DNA of 64,000 nt, taken from positions 2,634,501 to 2,698,500 of the forward strand of contig NZ_CP050695.1 in NCBI RefSeq assembly GCF_012044895.1, written 5' to 3'. Each line of letters starts with the position of its first letter. Within the stretch, counting starts at the first letter, position 1. Origin of the DNA: Aquisalimonas sp. 2447 (GTDB taxonomy: Bacteria > Pseudomonadota > Gammaproteobacteria > Nitrococcales > Aquisalimonadaceae). Shown one piece after another: positions 15,103 to 22,630 of the stretch. The notes under the pieces were generated by a model. That model saw only the letters and a program-made list of their open reading frames with translations, did no database searches and was not told the DNA's origin. A program made the position numbers and the translations under genes.

Positions 15103-16160
15103 ACGACTCCAACGAGCCGCAGGATCTCCAGGCCGTCCTCGACGCCGCTGCCCGAGCGCAGGCCCGGGCAGCGGAGCAGTTGGCCGTGGCGCGGGAGCAG
15201 GCGGCCGACGCGGGGACTGCGAGCGGCCCCGGGCTGCTGTCTGCGTTGGGGGACAGCGTGGCGGCCATCGCCGGCGCAGCCAGCACGCGCGGCGTGCTCG
15301 GTGAACTGAACAGGGCCATGCAGCGCCTGATTCCGGGCTCCGGGGGCATCGTTCTGCTGCGCTCCGCCGAGGGCGACGCACCGAGCCTCGCGGCCTTCTG
15401 GCATGGGGATCAACACTGGGTCGAGGGCAGTGGCCGGCCACCGGCCATGCCCGAACAGCTGGAAGCCCTGAGCCGCGGTGATGCCGAACCGGACTTGTGC
15501 CTGAGCCTCGCCGGCAGTGGCCTCAGTCTGGGCGAATGCCGCTTGTGGCTTCCCACGCGGGACGACGCCGCACAGGCTGCCGTCGCCCGCATGCTGGTGG
15601 ACATCACCGCGCTGGCACTGGGCGGCGTGCATCTGCAGAGCGTCTCCCGGCACCGGTCGGTGCGGGATTCCGTCACCGGCTTGTTCAATCGCCGCTACAT
15701 GGAAGACACCCTGCGCCGGGAGTTGCACCGCTGTCGGCGCAACAAGAAACCCCTGGGCGTTCTGCAGATCGACATGGACGGCATGGCGGCCTTCAACGGC
15801 GAGCATGGCCGTACCGCCGGCGACAGGCTGCTACAGAGTGTCGCCGGACTGCTCCAGTCTGCCTTCCGCGGCTCCGATGCCGCCTGCCGCATCGACGATG
15901 ATACGTTTATCGTGCTCCTGCCCGAGGCGGACCTCAATGACACCCGCCTGCGGGGCGAGGAACTGCGCGAGCTGATCAATGCCGTGGAGTTGCCGTTGAG
16001 CAACGGTCGCGTCCCGGGCATCCCCGCGTCCATCGGCGTGGCGGGTTACCCCGAGCTCGCCATTTCCCCGGACGAGCTGCTGCTGGCCGCCGACAGCGCG
16101 GTACAGCTCTCCCGGGAGGCCGGCGGCAATGCCGTGACCATCGCCCAGCGGGCGGGGTGA
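15099..16160 (+). CDS. GGDEF-domain protein with degenerate active site
   Basis: A 353-residue protein: Ala/Gln-rich helix at 10-40, a GAF-like sensory region at roughly 55-180, and a GGDEF domain from DSVTGLFNRRY (about 190-200). The nucleotide-binding and catalytic signature is altered: the usual R-[YF]-GG[DE]EF is RIDDDTF at 264-270, so both glycines and the catalytic Glu are lost. The IDMDGMAAFN and GRTAGDRLL motifs remain. It probably binds ligand or partner rather than making cyclic di-GMP. No EAL domain and no clear inhibitory RxxD site are seen. Confidence 0.8.
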   Translation: MNDSNEPQDLQAVLDAAARAQARAAEQLAVAREQAADAGTASGPGLLSALGDSVAAIAGAASTRGVLGELNRAMQRLIPGSGGIVLLRSAEGDAPSLAAFWHGDQHWVEGSGRPPAMPEQLEALSRGDAEPDLCLSLAGSGLSLGECRLWLPTRDDAAQAAVARMLVDITALALGGVHLQSVSRHRSVRDSVTGLFNRRYMEDTLRRELHRCRRNKKPLGVLQIDMDGMAAFNGEHGRTAGDRLLQSVAGLLQSAFRGSDAACRIDDDTFIVLLPEADLNDTRLRGEELRELINAVELPLSNGRVPGIPASIGVAGYPELAISPDELLLAADSAVQLSREAGGNAVTIAQRAG

Positions 16161-16192
16161 CGAAGCGCACCACGCTACGATCCGCAACGCCC

Positions 16193-16263
16193 GTAGGGTG
16201 CATCTTGATGCACCTTCAAGGGCTTCGGTTGATGCCGTAACGGTGCATCAAGATGCACCCTAC
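16193..16263. repeat. Composite REP-A element (two facing palindromes)
   Basis: A 71-base inverted element: GTAGGGTGCATCTTGATGCA... at the left and its mirror ...TGCATCAAGATGCACCCTAC at the right, with a centre containing ggcttcggttgatgcc. Almost the same element lies at 19014-19084. It separates the GGDEF-like gene from the DMT transporter. Confidence 0.9.
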
Positions 16264-16343
16264 GCCGTGGTCACCATGGTCTGCCCCGCCGCGACTAACC
16301 AATTACGGTACACTGCGCGCTTTTCGCGGACCGGCCATCCCTC

Positions 16344-17225
16344 ATGCAACGCAACCTGCTCCTGGGCGCTCTGTTCATCGTCGTCTCCGAGTTCCTGCTG
16401 GCGAGCATGAGCGCGGCGGTGAAGGTGCTGGCGGAGACCATGCCCGAGGCCATGCTGGTGTTCTTCCGCAACCTGTTCGGGCTGCTGGTGCTCATGCCGC
16501 TGGTGCTGCGCAACGGCTGGGCCAGCCTGAAGACCTCGGTGCCGCATTTGCACTTCATGCGTGCGGCGGTGGGCGTGACGGCCATGTACTGCTTTTTCTA
16601 CACCATCGCCCACATGGCGCTGGCAGAGGCGCTGCTGTTCAAGCTCACGGCGCCGTTCTTCATTCCCATCATCGCCCTGCTGTGGCTTTCGGAGACCATT
16701 CCCAACACCGCCAAGGCGGCCATCGTGGTGGGTTTCGTCGGCGTGGCGTTCATCCTGCAACCGGACGCCGAGGGGGTGCAGATGGTCGCCATCATCGGCC
16801 TCATGGGCGCATTTCTCGCCGGGCTGGCCAAGGTGACCATCCGGCGCATGAGCCGCACGGAGCCGGCGGTGCGGATCGTTTTCTGGTTCGGGGTGTTCGC
16901 CACCCTGATCTCCGCCGTGCCGCTGCTTTGGACATGGCAGACCCCGGAGCCGCGCGCCCTGCTCTGGCTGCTGGCCATGGGCGGCTGCGCCACGGCGGCG
17001 CAGCTGCTGCTCACCCGCGCCTATGCGCTGGCGCCGGCAGGCCAGATCGGACCGTTCACGTATGTCTCGGTGGTGTTCGGGGCCCTGTACGGCTGGCTAT
17101 TCTGGAGTGAGCACCTGGACATGCCCACACTGATCGGCATGCTGCTGGTGGTCCTCGCGGGCGTCCTCACCACCCGCTCGGGCAAACCCGCGCCGGCAGC
17201 GACAAAGGAGACTGCCAATGGATGA
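16344..17225 (+). CDS. DMT-superfamily EamA transporter
   Basis: A 293-residue inner-membrane protein with about ten hydrophobic helices in two EamA repeats. Typical features are SAAVKVLAETMPEAMLVFFRN near the start and a second-half repeat ending YVSVVFGALYGWLFWSE followed by GMLLVVLAGVLTTRSG. DMT transporters export small metabolites. Its last eight bases overlap the RuBisCO-like gene, a tight coupling that suggests the transporter handles a substrate or product of that pathway. Direction and substrate are unknown. Confidence 0.88.
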   Translation: MQRNLLLGALFIVVSEFLLASMSAAVKVLAETMPEAMLVFFRNLFGLLVLMPLVLRNGWASLKTSVPHLHFMRAAVGVTAMYCFFYTIAHMALAEALLFKLTAPFFIPIIALLWLSETIPNTAKAAIVVGFVGVAFILQPDAEGVQMVAIIGLMGAFLAGLAKVTIRRMSRTEPAVRIVFWFGVFATLISAVPLLWTWQTPEPRALLWLLAMGGCATAAQLLLTRAYALAPAGQIGPFTYVSVVFGALYGWLFWSEHLDMPTLIGMLLVVLAGVLTTRSGKPAPAATKETANG

Positions 17226-18321
17226 GCGCCTGCAGGTGGACTATCTGCTGACCTGCCAGCCGGACGAGGACCCGGAAGCGAAGCTCCGGGACATCGCCCT
17301 GGAACAGACCGTGGAACTGCCACGGGACTGTGTGCCGGATGCCCTGTACGAACGGGTGGTGGGCCGTGTGGAGCGGTTCTCCGCACTGCCCGACCATCGC
17401 TTCGAGGCCACGCTCAGTTTCAATCCGGCCCTGGTGGGTGGTGAGCTGACGCAGTTGCTGAATACCCTGTTCGGCAACATCTCGCTCAAGGACGGCATTC
17501 GCCTCACCGACATCCGCTGGCCCCGGGATCTGCTGGACGCCTTCGGTGGCCCCGCGTTCGGCATGACAGGCCTGCGCCAGCTCACCGGCGTGCCGGGGGG
17601 CGAGGCGTTGCTGTGCACGGCACTGAAGCCCGTGGGCCTGGATGCCGACGCCCTGGCCGAACGTGCCTACCGCTTCGCCCTGGGCGGCATGGACATCATC
17701 AAGGACGATCACGGCGTGGCGGATCAGGCGGACGCACCCTTCGTCGAGCGGGTAACGGCGTGCCAGAGCGCCGTCGCGCAGGCGAATGCGGAAACCGGCG
17801 GCAACAGCCTGTACTTCCCCAACGTCACGGCACCGTGGCACCTGCTGGAAGCGCGCATGACGGTGGCCCGGGAGGCAGGCTGCCGGGGTGTGCTCATCAG
17901 CCCCTGGATCACCGGCCTGGACACCATGCGCTGGCTGCGCGGGCGCTTCGGCCTGGCGCTCATGGCGCATCCGGCGCTCACGGGCAGTTACTTCCGTCCG
18001 GATCATGGCATCTCGCCGGATCTGCTCCTGGGCGACCTCTTCCGCCTGACCGGCGCCGACGCCTCCATCTACCCCAACACCGGCGGGCGCTTCGGCTTCA
18101 GCCTGGCCACCTGCGAAGCCATCAACCACCGTCTGCGCTACCCCATGGGTGAGCTGCTGCCGGCGGCGCCCACCCCCGGCGGGGGCATGGACGTGGCCCG
18201 CGCCCCCGGGTGGATCGAACAGTACGGGGCCGATACCATAATGCTGATCGGCGGCAGCCTGTATGCCCAGGGGGATCTCACCCGCGCGACGGAGGCGTTG
18301 CGGAAGGCCATCGGACGGTAG
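17218..18321 (+). CDS. RuBisCO-like protein (form IV)
   Basis: A 367-residue RuBisCO large-subunit homologue. Conserved: FGGPAFGMTGLR (about 109-120), TALKP with Lys137 at the position of spinach Lys175, and GGMDIIKDD with Lys162 at the carbamylated Lys201. Changed: Lys177 is Val139, Glu204 is His165, His327 and Lys334 are lost (YPNTGGRFGF), and Ser379 is in PTPGGG. It therefore cannot be a carboxylase and belongs with form IV enzymes such as enolases, isomerases and decarboxylases of sugar-phosphate or methylthioribulose metabolism. It is coupled to the EamA transporter. Exact reaction unknown. Confidence 0.88.
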   Translation: MDERLQVDYLLTCQPDEDPEAKLRDIALEQTVELPRDCVPDALYERVVGRVERFSALPDHRFEATLSFNPALVGGELTQLLNTLFGNISLKDGIRLTDIRWPRDLLDAFGGPAFGMTGLRQLTGVPGGEALLCTALKPVGLDADALAERAYRFALGGMDIIKDDHGVADQADAPFVERVTACQSAVAQANAETGGNSLYFPNVTAPWHLLEARMTVAREAGCRGVLISPWITGLDTMRWLRGRFGLALMAHPALTGSYFRPDHGISPDLLLGDLFRLTGADASIYPNTGGRFGFSLATCEAINHRLRYPMGELLPAAPTPGGGMDVARAPGWIEQYGADTIMLIGGSLYAQGDLTRATEALRKAIGR

Positions 18322-18344
18322 GGCGATGGATCCTGTCGCCTGAC

Positions 18345-18368
18345 GTAGGGCGGACCTTCAGGTCCGCC
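18345..18368. repeat. REP-B palindrome
   Basis: A complete GTAGGGCGGACCTTCAGGTC... unit, 24 bases after the RuBisCO-like gene. Confidence 0.85.
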
Positions 18369-18421
18369 GCCCAAGACACGCAGGCCAGGGCGGCTCGATC
18401 GAAGCCGGAACTTCAGCCACC

Positions 18422-18525
18422 GTAGGGCGGACCTTCAGGTCCGCCGTCCAAAGACATGCAAACCAAGGCGGCTCACGGAAGCCTCATCGGCGGACCTGAA
18501 GGTCCGCCCTACAGGTCCGCCCTAC
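18422..18525. repeat. Composite REP-B element
   Basis: Two facing REP-B palindromes with a spacer containing gacatgcaaaccaaggcggc, followed by a partial repeat of the last arm (aggtccgccctac). Together with 18345-18368 it fills the 237-base gap before the cupin gene. Confidence 0.85.
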
Positions 18526-18558
18526 ATCTGCTGCACGGGCAGCGAACCGGAAACGACG

Positions 18559-19005
18559 ATGGCAAAGATCGTACGCGCCAAAGACTACCGCTGGGACGTG
18601 CCGGTCAAGGAATACAAGACCGACGGCACCGGCTTCCGCGACATCCACCGGCAGACTCTGCTTGGTGAGAACGAGGGCGAGGAGCGCCTGAACTTCATCA
18701 CCCGGTATTTCGAGATCCAGCCGGGGGGGTATTCATCCCTGGAGCATCACGAGCATCCGCATTCGGTGGTGATCATCCGCGGTGCCGGCGAGGTGGTCCT
18801 GGAGGACCGCGTCGAGGCCATCGGCCTGCATGACTGCGTGTACATCGCCCCGCACCAGTGGCACCAGTTTCACGCCACCACCGACGAATCTCTGGGTTTC
18901 CTGTGCATCGTCGACCGCGACCGCGACCGCCCGCAGGTGCCGACGGAGGAAAACGTCGAGGAATTGCGGAAGAATCCGGCGTTGACAGGACGCATCAAGG
19001 TCTAG
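18559..19005 (+). CDS. Cupin-2 domain protein
   Basis: A 148-residue single-domain cupin. Metal-binding residues fit the two cupin motifs: LEHHEHPHSVVIIRGAGEV (several His and the Gly turn) and IAPHQWHQFHATTDE. The N-terminal third has a strand pair before the barrel. Cupins of this size are small metalloenzymes or ligand sensors. Its neighbours are repeats, so context gives no hint. Function is not assigned. Confidence 0.85.
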   Translation: MAKIVRAKDYRWDVPVKEYKTDGTGFRDIHRQTLLGENEGEERLNFITRYFEIQPGGYSSLEHHEHPHSVVIIRGAGEVVLEDRVEAIGLHDCVYIAPHQWHQFHATTDESLGFLCIVDRDRDRPQVPTEENVEELRKNPALTGRIKV

Positions 19006-19013
19006 ACAAACGC

Positions 19014-19084
19014 GTAGGGTGCATCTTGATGCACCTTCAGGGGCTTCGGTTGATGCCTTAACGGTGCATCAAGATGCACCCTAC
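19014..19084. repeat. Composite REP-A element upstream of RAYT
   Basis: A near-copy of 16193-16263, with facing GTAGGGTGCATCTTGATGCACC arms. It begins ten bases after the cupin stop and lies about 110 bases before the RAYT start. Confidence 0.9.
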
Positions 19085-19191
19085 GGTGGGGGTTCGGATG
19101 CATCGATCTCACGAATTGGCTATGATCTCTCGGCCGCTGTTGATGCGCCGCTGGAACCATGAATGAACACCGATTGGCAGGGAGGCCGATC

Positions 19192-19725
19192 ATGCCGAAT
19201 TACCGGCGCGCCCGAGTACCGGGCGGAACCTATTTCTTCACTGTCGTGACCCATCGGCGACGCCCTCTTTTCAACGTGTCGGCGAATGTACAACGCCTTC
19301 GTACAGCCTTGCGCCGCACGCGTGCAGCATATCCTTTCCAGATCGAAGCCATGGTGGTTCTGCCCGACCATTTGCACGCCCTGTGGACGCTCCCCGACGG
19401 GGACAACGACCACGCACGCCGGTGGCGCCTCGTAAAGACGCTGTTCACGCAATCCTCGCCCGAAGATGTGACCGCTGAGCGGGCCCGCCGCCCCGGGGAG
19501 CAACCGGTGTGGCAACGGCGTTATTGGGAGCACCTTATCCGGGAAGAGGAGGATTTCCGGCGGCACATGGACTACATTCACTACAACCCAGTGAAACACG
19601 GGTTGGTAGCGCAGCCGGGGGATTGGCCGTATTCGAGTTTCCATCAGGCCGTAAAGAAAGCCTGGTATCCGCCGGATTGGGGTGCTTGTGAGCCGGATAA
19701 CATCATGGGGATGGAGTTCGAGTGA
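19192..19725 (+). CDS. REP-associated tyrosine transposase (RAYT)
   Basis: A 177-residue Y1-type single-strand nuclease of the IS200-like TnpA_REP group. The HUH motif is LPDHLHALW (His60, His62) and the catalytic Tyr128 is in YIHYNPVKHGLV. WQRRYWEHLIREEEDFRRHM, a RAYT hallmark, lies between them. RAYTs cut REP hairpins and are thought to drive their spread without being mobile insertion sequences. This one sits between two composite REP-A elements, which strongly suggests that REP-A is its substrate. It appears intact. Confidence 0.93.
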   Translation: MPNYRRARVPGGTYFFTVVTHRRRPLFNVSANVQRLRTALRRTRAAYPFQIEAMVVLPDHLHALWTLPDGDNDHARRWRLVKTLFTQSSPEDVTAERARRPGEQPVWQRRYWEHLIREEEDFRRHMDYIHYNPVKHGLVAQPGDWPYSSFHQAVKKAWYPPDWGACEPDNIMGMEFE

Positions 19726-19760
19726 GCCACATCACCGGTCGATGCTGAACGGCCCCACGC

Positions 19761-19829
19761 AGGGTGCATCTTGATGCACCGTTACGGCATCAATCGAAGC
19801 AGCTGAAGGTGCATCAAGATGCACCCTAC
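19761..19829. repeat. Composite REP-A element downstream of RAYT
   Basis: AGGGTGCATCTTGATGCACC and its mirror, with a centre in the opposite orientation to the upstream element (cggcatcaatcgaagc). Together the two elements bracket the RAYT gene. Confidence 0.9.
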
Positions 19830-19895
19830 GCCTCTGGATGGGCCGCCTGCGGAAGCATCCACCGCACCCCCGTCCAGGGGCGCCAGGATGCAACA

Positions 19896-20465
19896 TCAGG
19901 CGGGCTCGTTGCCGGGCTTCCACTTGATGTTGCAGCCCATGCTGGGGGTCTGGTCCGGGTCGACTTCGGTGCCGGTGAGGACGGCGGTGGCGGCGGCGCG
20001 GAGGTCGTCGCCGGTGACGGGGGTGTTGTTGCCCGGACGGCTGCCGTCGAACTGGCCGCGGTAGGCCAGGCTGCCGTCGCCGTCAAAGAGGAAGAAGTCC
20101 GGGGTACATGCTGCACCAAAGGCGTGCGCCACGGTTTGATCCGGGTCGTGCAAATACGGGAACGGGTAACCTACCCGGGCTTTCTCCCACCCCATGGCTT
20201 CGAAGCTGTCGTCCGGGAAGCGCTCGGCGTCGTTGGAATTGATGCCGACCACGGCCAGGCCCCGGGGCATGAATTCCCGGGCAAAGCTCGCAAGCCCCTG
20301 GGCGATGTGGCGCACGAACGGGCAATGGTTGCACATGAAGACCACCAGCAGGGCATCGGCGTCGACGAAATCGTCACTGGCAACGATATTGCCGTCGGTG
20401 TCCAGCAGGCGGAACCGGGGGAGTGGGGTTTCCAGCGGCATCATGCGGGATGCTGTGGCGACCAT
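19896..20465 (-). CDS. Thioredoxin-like redoxin (AhpC/TSA fold)
   Basis: A 189-residue cytoplasmic thioredoxin-fold protein. The active-site pair is CNHC (Cys45, Cys48) in VVFMCNHCPFVRH, followed by GLAVVGINSNDAERFPDDS and TPDFFLFDGDGSLAYRGQFD. This is the widespread 'thioredoxin family protein' with the N-H-C-P motif, probably a thiol reductase or peroxiredoxin-like enzyme. The start ATG was chosen to exclude an upstream stretch overlapping a REP-A hairpin. Confidence 0.87.
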   Translation of the reverse strand: MVATASRMMPLETPLPRFRLLDTDGNIVASDDFVDADALLVVFMCNHCPFVRHIAQGLASFAREFMPRGLAVVGINSNDAERFPDDSFEAMGWEKARVGYPFPYLHDPDQTVAHAFGAACTPDFFLFDGDGSLAYRGQFDGSRPGNNTPVTGDDLRAAATAVLTGTEVDPDQTPSMGCNIKWKPGNEPA

Positions 20466-20508
20466 GGCGGATGCTCCTGCGTTGGGTGACCGAGTGTCCA
20501 GGCCTGAA

Positions 20509-20526
20509 GGTGCATCAAGATGCACC
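20509..20526. repeat. REP-A palindrome
   Basis: GGTGCATCAAGATGCACC just upstream of the redoxin gene. A broken half-copy (ggtgcttgatgcacc) lies 10 bases further on. Confidence 0.85.
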
Positions 20527-20642
20527 CTGCGTCTGGACGGTGCTTGATGCACCCCAAGTCGCGCAAGGCGGCTTGTTCCCGTTTCCCTAATGATGGCATG
20601 GCTGTGGGGCTTCTGCCGTCTTGCGGTGCCGCAAACGTAAAC

Positions 20643-20666
20643 GGCCCGACCTTTTCAGGCCGAGCC
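20643..20666 (-). terminator. Rho-independent terminator after TRAP dctP
   Basis: On the minus strand GGCTCGGCCT and AGGTCGGGCC form a stem closed by GAAA, followed by GTTT. It is 40 bases past the dctP stop. Confidence 0.75.
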
Positions 20667-20706
20667 GCTATGGCGTCACTGCCGGCAGAACCGGCTGTGA
20701 CTCGAC

Positions 20707-21726
20707 TTACCGGTGCTCTTCCACCAGTTCCAGCAGGTTCTCCAGCATGCGTCCGCCGCGATCACCGACCATGTCGACGAAGACGTCGCGGACCGGCTCG
20801 GCGCGCTCGGCGAAGGCCTGACGCTCCTCGTCGGTGAGCTCGACGATCTCGGTGCTGCCCTCGTCCTTGATGGTTTCCAGCCGATCGGTGTTGAGCTCCT
20901 GCTGCTTGTCGTGGATGTATTCCACCAGTTCCTGCCGCGCCTCGTGGACCACATCCTTCAGGTCGTCGTCGAGGCTGTCCCACCAGTCACGGTTGCCCAT
21001 GAACGTGGCGATGAACTGGGCGTGGTTGGCGAAGATCAGGTAGTCCTGCACCTCGTAGAAGGCCATTTCCTCATGGGCGAACACCGGCTGGATGTTGCCC
21101 TCGGCCTGGCCAAGCTGCAGGGCGGAGTAGAGTTCACCGTACTCGACGGTCACCGGATCCGCGCCATAGGCCTGGTACGTCTCCCGCAGCAGACGGTTGT
21201 CCATGGTGCGGATGGCGAGGCCGCTCATGTCTTCCGGCGTGCGGATTTCCTGATTGGCGGACCAGACCTGCCAGCCCTCCGGAACCACTGCAATGGGATG
21301 CAGATCGCGGTTGCGGAACGCTTCCTGGAAGTCCTCACTCAGCAGGAACTCGTCGGAGTTCAGGATCTGGGTGTTGGTCCACTCATCATCCGTGAGCACG
21401 AAGTTGAGGCTGAAAATCTGGCTCTCCGGAACCGTGCCACCGAGGAACCCGGACCCGAACGCCAGCTGGATGGCACCACTCTGCGCGGCATCGTAGATGT
21501 CCGTCAGGCCACCAAGCTGCCCGTAGGGATAGAGCTCGACACTGACCGCACCATCCGTCTTCTCGTCCATGAGTTCCGCGAATCGCGCCGCATACTCGTA
21601 CTGGACACTGCCCTCGATCTCTTCAAGGCCAAACCGCCAGGTCTGGCTTTCGAAAGCCGCTGCCTGTGTTCCCGCCGTGGCAAGACCCAGGGCTACAGCT
21701 GCACAAAAACCTTTTTGCCAGAGCAT
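20707..21726 (-). CDS. dctP: TRAP transporter solute-binding protein (DctP family)
   Basis: A 339-residue periplasmic binding protein with a signal peptide (residues 1-24, ending TQAAA). Family signatures include YPYGQLGGLTDIYDAAQSGAIQLAF and GLAIRTMDNRLLRETYQAYGADPVTVEYGELYSALQLG. TRAP systems use ion gradients to import organic acids. The ATG six bases after GGGAGG was chosen over a GTG two codons upstream. It is divergent from the membrane-subunit genes, so the shared 251-base gap should carry both promoters. The ligand is not predictable. Confidence 0.9.
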   Translation of the reverse strand: MLWQKGFCAAVALGLATAGTQAAAFESQTWRFGLEEIEGSVQYEYAARFAELMDEKTDGAVSVELYPYGQLGGLTDIYDAAQSGAIQLAFGSGFLGGTVPESQIFSLNFVLTDDEWTNTQILNSDEFLLSEDFQEAFRNRDLHPIAVVPEGWQVWSANQEIRTPEDMSGLAIRTMDNRLLRETYQAYGADPVTVEYGELYSALQLGQAEGNIQPVFAHEEMAFYEVQDYLIFANHAQFIATFMGNRDWWDSLDDDLKDVVHEARQELVEYIHDKQQELNTDRLETIKDEGSTEIVELTDEERQAFAERAEPVRDVFVDMVGDRGGRMLENLLELVEEHR

Positions 21727-21977
21727 TGGCACCTCCCGTTTCTACGTTTGAGTTAGTCTCCAAGGGACTCTCGCATTGAGCCTTCCTTAACACTAACACA
21801 GCGGAGCGGCCTGTCTACGACCCGGACGGTGCCCTTCTTATGGACGCATCAGACGCACTCTTGCAGGGCGTCGCTGCACTAATGCTGCGCATGCCGCCGG
21901 AAAGTGTGCAAAGCCGTTCAAGTGCGTTATTGTCGAGTCATCGGTAGAAAAAAGACAGCCATTGTGGGAGAGCAGCG

Positions 21978-22583
21978 GTGAGCAATGGGGCGTCACTCAT
22001 ACGCAGACCGACAACGCTTTTGGGCAAGATCATTCGGGTGATCGACCGAATCCTGGAGTACATGGAGGCAACCATTGTCGGCGGCTCCATTGTCGTCATG
22101 GCAGTACTGATGGTGACCCACGTTCTCGGGCGCATGTTCTTCCAGGTCGGCGTCCCCGGACGCACGGAAGTGACGGAACTCCTCATCGTGCTGATTACCT
22201 TCGTCGGTGTGAGCTACGCCGTGCGGCGCGCCCGCCACATCAGCATGTCCGCGATCTACGATCAGCTGAAGGGAATCGCCCGCAAGGTGTTCATCATCAT
22301 GATCTGCCTGGTGACCGGGGCGCTGCTGTTCTACATGGCCTGGGAAGCCGTCGGCTATGTCGAGACCATCTATCGCCGGCAGCGCAGCACGTCGGCACTG
22401 AACATCCCGCTGTGGATGATCTACATCTCCATGCCCATTGGCTTCACACTTGCAGGCATCCAGTACTGGCTCACCGCGTTCCGTAATCTCACCACCAAGG
22501 AAATGTACCGCTCCTTCACGGAACTGGAAGGCTACGACGAGGTGCCGGTGGAGATGCCGGATGAGGAGCAGGAACCACGATAA
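21978..22583 (+). CDS. dctQ: TRAP transporter small permease subunit (DctQ family)
   Basis: A 201-residue membrane protein with four predicted helices: around 30-52, 65-82, 103-128 and 142-160. The conserved RTEVTELLIVLITFVGVSYAVRRARHI segment is present. The start is GTG, with GGGAGA upstream. It pairs with the large permease 47 bases downstream. The tail is acidic (VEMPDEEQEPR). Role: small subunit of the membrane translocator. Confidence 0.88.
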   Translation: MSNGASLIRRPTTLLGKIIRVIDRILEYMEATIVGGSIVVMAVLMVTHVLGRMFFQVGVPGRTEVTELLIVLITFVGVSYAVRRARHISMSAIYDQLKGIARKVFIIMICLVTGALLFYMAWEAVGYVETIYRRQRSTSALNIPLWMIYISMPIGFTLAGIQYWLTAFRNLTTKEMYRSFTELEGYDEVPVEMPDEEQEPR

Positions 22584-22630
22584 TCGCCGGCGCGGTGCGC
22601 TGAGGTTCGAATAACAAGAGGGCGATCTGC

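Noticed and set aside
17218-18321. Functional RuBisCO large subunit
   Set aside because: Key catalytic positions equivalent to Lys177, Glu204, His327 and Lys334 are replaced, and no small subunit or carboxysome genes are present.
18345-18525. Possible short CRISPR array
   Set aside because: Repeat units are self-complementary, in mixed orientation and unevenly spaced, and no cas genes are near; they are REP elements.
19014-19829. Complete insertion sequence around the transposase
   Set aside because: The protein is of the RAYT type, the flanking hairpins are scattered as solitary elements elsewhere, and no target duplication is visible.
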